Counted from the first letter of the stretch, positions 36,875 to 45,990 are shown. The stretch is DNA of 64,000 bases from Psychrobacter celer (GCF_016107555.1 NZ_JABASU010000002.1:62001-126000); one strand, 5' to 3'. Program-made: numbers and translations. The notes: a model not told the origin generated them from the letters alone.

Positions 36875-38350
36875 ATGTCACAACAGCCACATACGTTACC
36901 ACTCTCCAACCCAGATTTGCTCAAACAGCAGTGCTTGATTAAAGACGGCTGGCATGTCGCAAGCAGCGAAGAGACGCTGGATGTGAGCAATCCGTTTAAT
37001 GGCGAGCTTATCGGTACGGTACCAAGCTTGACCACTGAAGATGTCAACGATGCCGTGGCCGCCTCTCACGACGCCCAAATCGCTTGGGCTGCCAAAACTG
37101 CACAAGAGCGTGCCACCCTACTACAAAAGTGGGCTGACCTGATCGATGCCAATAAAGAAGATTTGGCCATCATCATGACCGCAGAGCAAGGCAAGCCCTT
37201 GACTGAGTCACGCGGCGAGGTGGGTTATGCCAACAGCTTTATCCGCTGGTTTGCCGAAGAAGGCAAACGCGTCTACGGCGATGTCATTCCTGCCAACCAA
37301 GCAAAATTGCGCCATGTCATCCTAAAGCAGCCCGTCGGCGTCTGCGCCGCCATCACCCCTTGGAACTTTCCAGCGGCGATGATTACCCGCAAAGCGGCAC
37401 CGGCGCTCGCAGCAGGCTGCACCATGATCATCAAGCCTGCAACCGAAACGCCATTTTCGGCGCTAGCCCTTGGCGCATTGGCCGAGCAAGCAGGTATCCC
37501 AGCAGGCGTTATCCAAGTGGTGACGGGCAAATCTTCCACCATCGGCGATATTCTCACCAGTGATGCACGCATTCATAAGCTGTCGTTTACTGGCTCTACG
37601 GAAGTGGGCCGTACCTTGATGGCACAGTGCGCGCCAACCATCAAAAAACTGTCGCTCGAACTGGGTGGTAATGCCCCATTTATCGTTTTTGATGATGCTG
37701 ATTTAGAAGCCGCCGCTGATGGCTTAATCGCCTCTAAATATCGCAACGCCGGTCAAACCTGTGTCTGTGCCAATCGCGTCTATGTACAAGAGAGCATCAA
37801 GGACAAGTTTCTTGATGTGTTTGTCAAAAAAGTCGCTGAGCTCAACGTCGGCAACGGTATGGACGAAGGCGTGGATATCGGCCCGTTGATCAACAAAAAA
37901 GCTTTGGAGAAAGTGCAAGCGCTGCTAAAAGACGCTTTAGACAAAGGCGCGACGCTTATCACTGGCGGCAGCACCAACGGTGCTTCAGAGCTAACTTACA
38001 ACCCAACCGTCATCACTGATATCAGCGCTGAGATGGATATCGCCTCTGAAGAGATCTTTGGCCCCATCGCCACCATCTTTACCTTTGACGACGAAGCAGA
38101 TGTCATCCGTCAAGCAAATGACACCATCTACGGCTTGGCCGCTTATTTTTATAGTGGCAGCTATGCGCGCTCATGGCGTGTCACAGAAGGGCTGGAGTAC
38201 GGCATCATCGGTCATAATACCGGCCTTATCTCCACGGAAGTTGCTCCATTTGGCGGTGTCAAGCAATCAGGTTTTGGCCGCGAAGGCTCAAAATACGGCA
38301 TCGAAGAGTATGTAGTGACCAAGTACTGGTGCTCTGATGTCAGTGCCTAA
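36875..38350 (+). CDS. davD: NAD(P)-dependent glutarate/succinate semialdehyde dehydrogenase
   Basis: A 491-residue aldehyde dehydrogenase of the GabD/DavD type. TPWNFPAAMITRKAAPALAAG is the cofactor-binding stretch, LSLELGGNAPFIV holds the general-base Glu, NAGQTCVCANR the catalytic Cys, and EIFGPIATIF and GFGREGSKYGIEEYV close the family pattern. It oxidises glutarate semialdehyde to glutarate or succinate semialdehyde to succinate; sequence alone does not separate them. AAGGAG lies nine bases before the ATG. The aminotransferase follows, and gcdH and the CoA transferase nearby favour the glutarate (lysine) route. Confidence 0.9.
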   Translation: MSQQPHTLPLSNPDLLKQQCLIKDGWHVASSEETLDVSNPFNGELIGTVPSLTTEDVNDAVAASHDAQIAWAAKTAQERATLLQKWADLIDANKEDLAIIMTAEQGKPLTESRGEVGYANSFIRWFAEEGKRVYGDVIPANQAKLRHVILKQPVGVCAAITPWNFPAAMITRKAAPALAAGCTMIIKPATETPFSALALGALAEQAGIPAGVIQVVTGKSSTIGDILTSDARIHKLSFTGSTEVGRTLMAQCAPTIKKLSLELGGNAPFIVFDDADLEAAADGLIASKYRNAGQTCVCANRVYVQESIKDKFLDVFVKKVAELNVGNGMDEGVDIGPLINKKALEKVQALLKDALDKGATLITGGSTNGASELTYNPTVITDISAEMDIASEEIFGPIATIFTFDDEADVIRQANDTIYGLAAYFYSGSYARSWRVTEGLEYGIIGHNTGLISTEVAPFGGVKQSGFGREGSKYGIEEYVVTKYWCSDVSA

Positions 38351-38529
38351 TCGCACCTAGCATACGCTGCTTTTTATTTAACCATTTCATTTTAATGCGG
38401 CATCGTCGCAGCTCAAGGGACTCAGACGCTCGTCAGAGTGATGCGTCCCATCTATTGTTTGTACTGATCCCATAAACCGCCATGACGCAACTGGCACCTA
38501 CGCAAAAAAGAAAGAAAAAGGACCTTCTT

Positions 38530-39792
38530 ATGACAATCACCAATCAATCATTACTCGAGCGCCGTAAAGCTATTCTACCAACTGGACTTGGTGTGGCCTT
38601 TCCTGTGTTTGCAGAAAAAGCCAAAAACTCAGAAGTTTGGGATGTAGAAGGCAATCGCTATATCGACTTTATCGGCGGTATCTCTGTACTTAATACCGGC
38701 CACAGCCACCCCAAAATCACCCAGCGCGTCCATGAGCAGCTAGACAAGTTTACCCATACCGCCGCGCAAATCATGAATTACGAGTGCTATGTCGATCTGG
38801 CCGAAAAGCTCTGCGAAAAAGCGCCCATCAGCGGTGACAAAAAAGCCTTGTTTTTGACCACTGGCGCAGAGGCGGTCGAAAACTGCGTCAAGATTGCTCG
38901 TGCCAAAACTGGGCGTCCAGGTATCATCTCTTTTGTCGGTGGCTGGCATGGCCGCACCTCCATGTGCATGAGCTTGACAGGTAAAGTATTGCCATACAAA
39001 AAGAACTTCGGTCCGATGCCGGGCCCTGTGTTTCATGCTTTATTTCCAGCAGAAGAGCTGAACGTCACCGAAGCCCAAGCCCTGCATAGCCTTGAGATGA
39101 TTTTTCAAGCAGACATCGACCCTAGCGAAGTGGCGGCGATGATCATCGAGCCGGTACAAGGCGAGGGCGGTTTTCACCAAGTGACGCCGTCATTTGCCAA
39201 AGCGCTGCGCGAGATTTGTGATGAGCATGGCATCGTTCTTATCTTTGATGAAGTGCAGTGCGGTTTTGCTCGTACAGGCACCTTGTTTGCTGGTGAGCAA
39301 TTGGGCGTTGAGCCAGATCTTATGACCAGTGCCAAGAGTTTGGCAGGTGGTTATCCTATCTCTGCGGTCATCGGCCGTGCTGATATCATGGATGCGCCGC
39401 AAGTTGGCGGTTTGGGCGGCACATACTCTGGCAACCCGCTTGCCTGTGTGGCCGCTTTGGCCGTGATGGAAGTCATCGAAGAAGAAAACCTACTGGCGCG
39501 TAGTGTGGAGATTGGCGATAAAATCGCAACTTTCTTAAAAGGCTTAAATTTAAGTACTATCGGTCATATCCGCTACAAAGGCGCGATGTTGGCATTTGAA
39601 TTGATCGATAGTGATGGCAAGCCGGATGCCGCAGCAACTGCTGATCTAAAAGCCAAAGCCTTTGAGCAAGGCTTGCTGCTTGCCTCTTGCGGTATGTACG
39701 GCAATGCCATCCGTGTGATGGTGCCGCTGACAGTCGAAGATGAAGTACTCCAAGAAGGCCTAGATATCATCAAAAATATCTTAACCGCTTAG
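38530..39792 (+). CDS. davT: 5-aminovalerate/4-aminobutyrate aminotransferase
   Basis: A 420-residue class III PLP aminotransferase of the GabT/DavT group. VWDVEGNRYIDFIGGISVLNTGHSHP, LFLTTGAEAVENCVKIAR, IIEPVQGEGGFH, IFDEVQCGFARTG and LMTSAKSLAGGYPIS (PLP Lys) are all present. It moves the omega-amino group to 2-oxoglutarate, giving glutarate or succinate semialdehyde for the preceding dehydrogenase. I use ATG 38530 with AAAGGA seven bases upstream; the in-frame ATG at 38482 encodes a Lys-rich lead. A strong terminator follows. Confidence 0.92.
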   Translation: MTITNQSLLERRKAILPTGLGVAFPVFAEKAKNSEVWDVEGNRYIDFIGGISVLNTGHSHPKITQRVHEQLDKFTHTAAQIMNYECYVDLAEKLCEKAPISGDKKALFLTTGAEAVENCVKIARAKTGRPGIISFVGGWHGRTSMCMSLTGKVLPYKKNFGPMPGPVFHALFPAEELNVTEAQALHSLEMIFQADIDPSEVAAMIIEPVQGEGGFHQVTPSFAKALREICDEHGIVLIFDEVQCGFARTGTLFAGEQLGVEPDLMTSAKSLAGGYPISAVIGRADIMDAPQVGGLGGTYSGNPLACVAALAVMEVIEEENLLARSVEIGDKIATFLKGLNLSTIGHIRYKGAMLAFELIDSDGKPDAAATADLKAKAFEQGLLLASCGMYGNAIRVMVPLTVEDEVLQEGLDIIKNILTA

Positions 39793-39954
39793 TTTATGTT
39801 TTTAACTCAATCGGTGGTCATCTACCTTGGCTTACGATTGAATCCTGTATGGTGTGATGTACCCTTGTCAATCAAGCGGTGTTCTTGGTTGGTAGGGTTA
39901 GGTTTATACAGCAAGATTGCCCATGATGGCACTCGCTTTGAGTACATTTTTTCT

Positions 39955-39990
39955 AACGGCGTCTTGCAAGTCAAGACGCCGTTGCTGTTT
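39955..39990 (+). terminator. Terminator of the davD-davT operon
   Basis: AACGGCGTCTTG and CAAGACGCCGTT form a perfect 12-bp stem with a 5-nt loop, followed by GCTGTTTTTG. A 70-codon frame that runs through this hairpin is not credible as a gene. Confidence 0.88.
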
Positions 39991-40136
39991 TTGTCGTTTG
40001 CCTATTAAGCAAGATACAAACGACGGCATGGACAAAAAGGGATATATGATAATTATGAAGGGTACTATCCCGCTAAACAAAAGATAGTGTAACCATCAAA
40101 GGTTCACACGGATGACACACAGACAAGGAGCAGGTT

Positions 40137-41579
40137 ATGTCTGAATTAAAAAAATCGTTAGGGACGCTAGATATTATTGCCTTAGCATTCGGTGCTATGG
40201 TTGGCTGGGGCTGGGTAGTCTTGGCTGGCGGTTGGATTTTGTCTGCAGGAACGTGGGGCGCAATGCTGGCGTTTTTGATAGGCGGTTTGGCCGTGATACT
40301 AATCGGTGTGACGTATGCTGAGCTGGCCGCTTCTATGCCGATTACAGGCGGCGAGCATACTTATACGCATCGAGCGCTGGGGGTAAATGTCTCCTTTATC
40401 TGCTCATGGAGCATTTTATTTGGGTATTTTTCGGTGGTGGCGTTTGAAGCGGTCGCCCTGCCAACGGTGGTCGAGTATTTTATTCCCAATTACAACCAAG
40501 GCTATCTTTGGACCATCGCCGGCTGGGATGTCTATGCCACCTGGGTAGGCGTCGGTATGCTGGGTTCGATTATTGTCACTTGGCTAAATATTCGTGGTAT
40601 GGAAGTCAGTGCATGGTTCCAAAAAACAGCGGTACTGGGTATTTTATTTGTCGGTACGCTACTGTTTATCGGTGCGGTACTGTTTAATCCTGAAAATACA
40701 AACTCTGTACAAGCCCCCGCCTTTATCGCTGGTATCGGCGGTATTATGGCCGTCATCGTGATGGTGCCCTTTATGTTTGTCGGGTTTGATGTCATCCCGC
40801 AGGCAGCAGAAGAGATTGACCTGACGCGTCCCAATATTGGCAAGTTTTTGATTGTCTCTATCATTGTGGCGGTGTTGTGGTATGTGGGTATTGCGTGGAG
40901 TGTGGGCACCACTTTACCGCTGATACAAGCAGAGAATTCAACGCTTGCGACCGCAGATGCGATGACCAATGCTTGGCAGGGTAAGTGGGCTGGTATCTTA
41001 TTGGTTATCGGCGGTGTACTGGGTATTTTATCCAGCTGGAATGCCTTTTTGATCGGTGGCAGCCGTCTACTTTATGCCATGTCAAAAGCACATATGTTGC
41101 CAGCGTTTTTGGGTAAGCTGCATCCTAAATATAACACACCCGCCAATGCGATCTTATTAATCGGAGGTCTTGCGACGCTTGCGCCATTATTTGGTCGCAA
41201 GATGCTGGTATGGATCGTCGATGCAGGCGGTTTTGGGATTGTCATCGCTTATAGCTGTGTGGCGATCTCCTTTTTGGTGCTGCGTTACCGCGAGCCTGAT
41301 ATGGTACGTCCATTTAAGATACCGGCAGGTAAGCTGGTCGGTATGGTGACGATTGCGCTGAGCATTGGTCTGTTGATGCTATATATGCCAGGCATGCCAT
41401 CAGCACTGACCGCAGTTGAGTGGTGGATATTCCTTGGCTGGACGGTGCTGGGCATTGTGTTATATAGCTATGCACGTATCAAATACCCTGGTATCAGTGA
41501 GTCGATCATGGCAGAAGAGTTGCGTCAATTAAAGATCGTCAACCAACTGTGGCTCAAGGACAACCCGCCTAAACGCTAA
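40137..41579 (+). CDS. APC family amino acid permease
   Basis: A 480-residue permease with about twelve hydrophobic segments. LGTLDIIALAFGAMVGWGWVVLAG is the first-helix G-rich motif of APC transporters, and VPFMFVGFDVIPQAAEEIDLTRPN matches the conserved helix 6 to loop region. AAGGAG lies before the ATG. Lying between the davT operon and the puu remnants, it may import 5-aminovalerate, GABA, lysine or a polyamine-related amino acid. Its own terminator follows, so it is a single-gene unit. Confidence 0.87.
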   Translation: MSELKKSLGTLDIIALAFGAMVGWGWVVLAGGWILSAGTWGAMLAFLIGGLAVILIGVTYAELAASMPITGGEHTYTHRALGVNVSFICSWSILFGYFSVVAFEAVALPTVVEYFIPNYNQGYLWTIAGWDVYATWVGVGMLGSIIVTWLNIRGMEVSAWFQKTAVLGILFVGTLLFIGAVLFNPENTNSVQAPAFIAGIGGIMAVIVMVPFMFVGFDVIPQAAEEIDLTRPNIGKFLIVSIIVAVLWYVGIAWSVGTTLPLIQAENSTLATADAMTNAWQGKWAGILLVIGGVLGILSSWNAFLIGGSRLLYAMSKAHMLPAFLGKLHPKYNTPANAILLIGGLATLAPLFGRKMLVWIVDAGGFGIVIAYSCVAISFLVLRYREPDMVRPFKIPAGKLVGMVTIALSIGLLMLYMPGMPSALTAVEWWIFLGWTVLGIVLYSYARIKYPGISESIMAEELRQLKIVNQLWLKDNPPKR

Positions 41580-41644
41580 GATCGGTAAAGAGAGCCGCTC
41601 TGAAAATAGATAGAAAGCTTAAAACCGCGGGCTTCTCATCGCCC

Positions 41645-41685
41645 AAAACAGCAGCCTGACAGTTCATGTTAGGCTGCTGTTTTGT
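41645..41685. terminator. Bidirectional terminator after the permease
   Basis: AAAACAGCAGCCT and AGGCTGCTGTTTT form a long stem with inner ACA/TGT pairs and a short loop, with T-rich sequence on either strand. It serves the permease and the convergent aldehyde dehydrogenase remnant. Confidence 0.85.
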
Positions 41686-41707
41686 CATTGGGCGTGGCCA
41701 AGGTGCA

Positions 41708-42352
41708 TTAAGACTTGTCACGAATCAGCTTATGGTTTAAAAACTCAGTGATACCCAGCGTGCCAAGCTCGCGGCCAAACCCTGAGCGTTTGACCCCGCC
41801 AAATGGCGTATTTGCCTCGCTACCAGAAGGGGCGTTGATGGTCACCATGCCGACGTCTAGCTTGTCGGCGATATCAGCAGCCAAGTCAGCATCTTGCGTC
41901 TGAATAGAAGCGCCAAGACCAAATGGCACGTCGTTAGTGATCTGGATAGCATGCTCGATATCACGCGCCTTATAGACGACGGCCACAGGACCAAATAACT
42001 CCTCACGGTAGACATCCATCGACTCATCGACATCAGTCAGAACGGCAGGCGCAAACCACGCGCCGGGTTTGTCTTTGATCATCCCGCCCTCGAGCAGTAC
42101 CGTGGCACCGGCTTTGATGGCGCTGTCTAGCTGTGCTTGTAAGTTGGTCGCGGCGGCTTTTGAGGACATTGGGCCGATAAAGGTGCGCTCATCAAGGGGG
42201 TCTGCCAGTGTCATGTCGCGGACGGCATTGGTAAAGCCCTCAACGAACTTGTCATAGACCGACTCGATGATGATCAGGCGCTTGGCTGCATTACAGGCTT
42301 GTCCGGTATTGCCAAACCGCCCTGAGATTGCCCCTTTGACGGCTTGCTCGAT
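41708..42352 (-). pseudogene. Aldehyde dehydrogenase, C-terminal remnant
   Basis: The last ~214 residues of a semialdehyde-type aldehyde dehydrogenase. The catalytic Cys is still present in FGNTGQACNAAKR, and EELFGPVAVVY, NTPFGGVKRSGFG and the C-terminal GITEFLNHKL are normal. The upstream half, including NAD-binding and general-base motifs, is missing. The family match stops at 42352, where a TAA codon in frame immediately precedes it, and sequence from another gene begins on the opposite strand within about five bases. It cannot make an active enzyme. Confidence 0.92.
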
Positions 42353-42357
42353 TTAAA

Positions 42358-42729
42358 GGCACACTTCACCCTGATTGGCGCGAGGTAGAAGGGTTTTATG
42401 AGCCGCACTTAGAAGACAGCAGTCAGCCGCTCGAAGTGCAGTATCAGCCCGTCCATGACGTCATCATCGAGCCTGCAGGTAGGCTGGCGGCGTTTGGCAA
42501 AAAATGGCATGTGAACTCCTTGCACAAACAAGCCATCAATAAAGTCGGTGAGCGCTTGTTGGTAGAGGCGCTGGCACCTGATGGCCTAGTCGAGGCGATA
42601 AGCTTATCTGAGCATCCATTTATGATTGGTGTGCAGTGGCATCCTGAGTTAAACTATGAAAAAGACAACTTGTCCAAGTTTCTATTCACGGAATTTATTC
42701 ACTATGCCAGCAAACAACGCACTGAATAA
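42358..42729 (+). pseudogene. puuD: Gamma-glutamyl-GABA hydrolase (PuuD-like), C-terminal remnant
   Basis: About 123 codons match the C-terminal half of PuuD-type class I glutamine amidotransferases, from GTLH through WHVNSLHKQAINKVG to PDGLVEAISLSEHPFMIGVQWHPE, which contains the catalytic His and Glu. The N-terminal half with the nucleophile Cys is absent, and a stop codon lies just upstream in frame. PuuD releases GABA from gamma-glutamyl-GABA in putrescine degradation. Its 3' end overlaps the next gene's start by 26 bases, so the original puuD-puuR overlap is preserved. Confidence 0.9.
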
Positions 42730-43495
42730 CGAAGAAGATCATAGAGATACCAACACCCCTGATGCCAGCTGTGACGCCAGTACCGATACCGATAATGAGG
42801 CGAATAACGATGCCGATGCCAGTAAAGGAATCGATAACGAAGGCGATGATAAGAGGGCCGATGAGGACAGTGTTTGCAGCGATGATGACGCAGGAGACGA
42901 TAGTCTGCCGAGCGCCGCGCCCGCCGAGACAGAGGCGTCTGTTGAAGAAGATATCGGCAAAAAAATCAACCAATTACGCTTGGCCAAAGGCTACTCACAG
43001 CGCAAGCTGGCCAAGCTGGCAGGGCTGACCAATACCTCTATCAGCTCTATAGAGCGCAACAAAGTTAGCCCAGCGGTCAATACGCTAAAGGCGATTTTGA
43101 CTGTGCTTGGCTCTGATCTGACCACGTTTTTTAGTGATGAGTGGAAAGAGCCAAAAGCCCGTGTGGTGGTCACACCAAAAGACTTGCTAGAGCTGAGTGA
43201 GGCGGGTAGTCGGGTGTCGCTAAAACAAGTGTATAACTGCAGCACCACAAAAAACTTGGGGTTTTTGATTGAGACTTATCAGCCTAATAGTTCGACAGAA
43301 GAAAAAATCGCCCACGAGGGCGAGGAGATCGGCACGGTTATTGAAGGCAAGATTTTGATCCGTGTCGAAGAGACCACCTATCTGCTCAATCAAGGCGACA
43401 GCTATGTGATCGATACGATGAAGCCGCATACTTTTATTAACCCAAGCGACAGTATCACCCGTATCGTCAGTGCGCACACTCCGACGACTTACTAA
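42704..43495 (+). CDS. puuR: PuuR-like repressor: HTH plus cupin, with an acidic N-terminal extension
   Basis: A 263-residue regulator. Residues 84-140 are an XRE-type helix-turn-helix (GKKINQLRLAKGYSQRKLAK to SSIERNKVSPAVNTL); residues 185-263 are a cupin domain with HEGEEIGTVIEGKI and the closing IVSAHTPTTY, nearly as in E. coli PuuR (putrescine repressor). It is intact. Unusually, residues 1-83 are a low-complexity extension rich in Asp, Glu, Asn and Ala that E. coli PuuR lacks. Start is ATG 42704, overlapping the puuD remnant. With puuD and its dehydrogenase neighbour broken, its remaining targets are unclear. Confidence 0.88.
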   Translation: MPANNALNNEEDHRDTNTPDASCDASTDTDNEANNDADASKGIDNEGDDKRADEDSVCSDDDAGDDSLPSAAPAETEASVEEDIGKKINQLRLAKGYSQRKLAKLAGLTNTSISSIERNKVSPAVNTLKAILTVLGSDLTTFFSDEWKEPKARVVVTPKDLLELSEAGSRVSLKQVYNCSTTKNLGFLIETYQPNSSTEEKIAHEGEEIGTVIEGKILIRVEETTYLLNQGDSYVIDTMKPHTFINPSDSITRIVSAHTPTTY

Positions 43496-43508
43496 GTCAG
43501 AGCTGCTG

Positions 43509-45008
43509 TCATGGTGGGTTGTTGTTTGATACTGTGTCGTCTGCTGCCTTAGCGCTTGAAGCGTCTGAACGTAAAGCGTCTGAACGTAAAGCGTCTGAAC
43601 GTAAAGCGTCTGAACGTAAAGCGTCTGAACGTAAAGCGTCTGAACGTAAAGCGTCTGAACGTAAAGCGTCTGAATCTAAAGTGGTCGGCTCTGACTCTAA
43701 CTCTGGCTGTGACGGTGTTTCTGGTTTCGGCTTGGGTTTTTCTTTACTCAGCTTAATTTTTGTATGGCTATCGATTGGGTCGATTTTTACATAAGTAGAC
43801 TCAGGAATGGATTTTGCTACTCGCTTAAGGCTTTTATTGATTCGTTTGACCGCTGCGGCGTCCTGTGCCGCTTGCTCCTCAGCCAGTGATGTGTCATACA
43901 GTGATTGATAAACCTCAAGAGTCGCCTCAATCATCTCACGCATGGTAAATTTGGTGGTCATCTCAGGGCGCGTGACACTCTCTAGCTGATTGCGAACCGC
44001 TTTACAAAGTGCCTTGGCATTGTACTCTTTGACCAGCCCTTGCGGATATAACGGCTGTAATATCTCACTGAATGCCGCTTGATCCCAGCCAATAACGGGG
44101 GTGCCTAGGTGAATCGCTTGTAGGGCGTTGATACCAATGGATTCAGGCTCATTGGCGAGCGCCATGACGATATTGGCCGCTGATAGCCACTCGCGCATGT
44201 CATTGCGCTTGCTACCCACGTAGGTGATGCGCTCGGCCAGCCCAAGTGTATTGGTACGCTGCCGAAAGTCCTCGTGTACCACGTCACCATCTCTATAATC
44301 ATCGTCCATGATGATGACATGAATATTGGGAAATTGCTCCTGCAAATTGCCCAAAATATCAATCAGCCACTCTTGACCATATTCATTACCAATGACGGTG
44401 GGAAATACCAGCCATTTTTTGTGCTCAAGCTCAGGATACTCGGCAAAGGTGTGCCGTAGCCAATAGACAGATGGATTGTGCCGATAAGGGTAACGGCGGG
44501 TGTCGACGCCGCGGTAAATACGTTTGATGACCTTGGGTCCTGCGTCTTCTCGGCGCAGGCCTTTTTTTAGGTAGTTGGTGACACTATCGGAGACAGTAAT
44601 CATGACGTCGACATCGAGCAGCGCTTGGGAGTATTTATTGATCGGATAAAAGCCGTACATGGTCGACACCAGCTTGGGCATGCGCTTTAGGCGCGCGCGG
44701 CGTAAGGCCAGATGTAGTATCCATGCAGGCGTACGCGAGTGCAAATGTATCACATCGGGGTCGTATTTTTCGATCAGATGGCGTAGGGCGTTGACGCGCA
44801 GCAACGACAGCCACGATTTTTTATTCATGTGCAGCTGATGATAATGGTTGCCATCACGCTTGAGGCGTTTGACCAGATCGTTTTCTTCATCGGCGCTTGA
44901 GACGATAATAGAGGTGTGACCGTTTTTGACCAAGGCGCGGCCAAGATGAAAAATACCGCGCTCGGATTCATCATGCTTTAAAGACGATAATAAGCGCATC
45001 ACTTTCAT
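43509..45008 (-). CDS. Glycosyltransferase family 4-type, with a pentapeptide-repeat tail
   Basis: About 499 residues. The N-terminal half has MRLLSSLKHDESERGIFHLGRALVKNGHTSIIVSS and DVIHLHSRTPAWILHLA, and the C-terminal half has IVMALANEPESIGINALQAIHLGTPVIGWD, the donor-binding E-x7-E region of GT4/GT-B enzymes. It probably builds lipopolysaccharide or capsule. The last ~90 residues are low complexity: a Lys/Pro/Glu-rich stretch followed by SDALR repeated eight times (last copy altered). I prefer ATG 45008; an in-frame start at 45134 overlaps the upstream gene and adds 42 atypical residues. The sugar donor is unknown. Confidence 0.85.
   Translation of the reverse strand: MKVMRLLSSLKHDESERGIFHLGRALVKNGHTSIIVSSADEENDLVKRLKRDGNHYHQLHMNKKSWLSLLRVNALRHLIEKYDPDVIHLHSRTPAWILHLALRRARLKRMPKLVSTMYGFYPINKYSQALLDVDVMITVSDSVTNYLKKGLRREDAGPKVIKRIYRGVDTRRYPYRHNPSVYWLRHTFAEYPELEHKKWLVFPTVIGNEYGQEWLIDILGNLQEQFPNIHVIIMDDDYRDGDVVHEDFRQRTNTLGLAERITYVGSKRNDMREWLSAANIVMALANEPESIGINALQAIHLGTPVIGWDQAAFSEILQPLYPQGLVKEYNAKALCKAVRNQLESVTRPEMTTKFTMREMIEATLEVYQSLYDTSLAEEQAAQDAAAVKRINKSLKRVAKSIPESTYVKIDPIDSHTKIKLSKEKPKPKPETPSQPELESEPTTLDSDALRSDALRSDALRSDALRSDALRSDALRSDALRSDASSAKAADDTVSNNNPP
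43561..43680. repeat. 15-bp tandem repeat, eight units
   Basis: GCGTCTGAACGTAAA is repeated seven times exactly, and an eighth unit ends TCTAAA. On the minus strand each unit encodes SDALR in the glycosyltransferase tail. A unit length divisible by three means copy-number change would keep the reading frame. The plus strand also stays open here (KASER repeats), which is a by-product. Confidence 0.97.
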
Positions 45009-45105
45009 AGCAGCGAGGGTCACCAAATCAAATATTAAGTTGCTATTGTCAGTTAAAAGTGGCAAAAACTCAACCACGAAGATAAAGGATGGGAACGAAA
45101 AAACA

Positions 45106-45978
45106 TTAGCGCCGCTTTTGGATATGCTCGGCATTGGGTAGTATTTGTTTTTCGCTCAAGTATTTCCAGTAGCGCTGCGGTAAGTATTGCCGATGCAGGC
45201 GTGGGTTTTTGCGCTCAGTTATATTGACGTTGGTAAAGTAGCCTTGCCAAAACTGCTGATAGCGCCGCTCATCTGCGCTATGAATGCTGGCAGGGCGGCG
45301 CAGGACGGCATCATCTAGATCAGTGATGGTATGCAAGGCGGCAGGGCGCGTGGCTGTACTGTTGCTTTTGTCATAATAAATGCCGTAGCCGCGCGTTATA
45401 TCATAAATCGCCCAATGCTGGTCTTGATAGCGCTGCCGAAAATGCTCACCTATGAGTGGCAACACATTAAAGTCCGGCTCCACGCGGGCGAAGTAAATAT
45501 CATCGGTGGTGTGCTCAAAGCGCACAAAGGCTTCCATGCGGTGTTTTTCACGGCCGACAGATTTGACCGTTTGCACCAGCTCGAGCACATGCAAATTGCC
45601 GACATCCTGCATGATATGGCGATTGGGATAATCGATGGCGTATTTGACCACCCAAAATAACGTTGTGCCGATGTGCTCTTTTTCTGATAAAAACCCCCAC
45701 AGCAAGTTGCGCATACCTGAGCGGCCGAGCAGCTGGTTTAGCTTGACTAGCACGCGCTCAGCATGTTCTTCATTAGGCACAACGCTGGTTGCTTGAGCAA
45801 TCAATGAGGGTACATAACAGTCTTGGGCAATTAATTGTAGTGCTTCATCGTCATGTAATTTATTAATATAAACATAGAAGACAGCACTTAACCACCCTTC
45901 AAAACTTGGCTCATAAAGCACAATACTGGGTGTCAATTGACCAACAGGGTGCGCGGTGTTTGGGGCCAGCTCTAGCAT
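45106..45978 (-). CDS. TIGR03915 family putative DNA metabolism protein
   Basis: A 290-residue protein. Its opening, VLYEPSFEGWLSAVFYVYI, and later stretches FVRFEHTTDDIYFARVEPDFNVLPLIGEHFRQRYQDQHWAIYDITRGYGIYYD match a family that is almost always paired with the radical SAM gene found just upstream here. Function is not known experimentally; it is often annotated as DNA repair. In many genomes the family is linked or fused to a uracil-DNA-glycosylase-like domain, which I do not see here. AAGGAGC precedes the ATG, and only 12 bp separate it from the radical SAM gene. Confidence 0.85.
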   Translation of the reverse strand: MLELAPNTAHPVGQLTPSIVLYEPSFEGWLSAVFYVYINKLHDDEALQLIAQDCYVPSLIAQATSVVPNEEHAERVLVKLNQLLGRSGMRNLLWGFLSEKEHIGTTLFWVVKYAIDYPNRHIMQDVGNLHVLELVQTVKSVGREKHRMEAFVRFEHTTDDIYFARVEPDFNVLPLIGEHFRQRYQDQHWAIYDITRGYGIYYDKSNSTATRPAALHTITDLDDAVLRRPASIHSADERRYQQFWQGYFTNVNITERKNPRLHRQYLPQRYWKYLSEKQILPNAEHIQKRR

Positions 45979-45990
45979 ATATGCTCCTTT

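Noticed and set aside
39796..40008. 70-codon frame after davT
   Set aside because: It reads through the davT terminator hairpin and resembles no protein I know.
43561..43680. CRISPR array
   Set aside because: The units are contiguous 15-bp copies without spacers.
43519..43794. Plus-strand frame with KASER repeats
   Set aside because: It is the mirror of the 15-bp repeats within the glycosyltransferase gene; the minus-strand enzyme frame is clearly the coding one.
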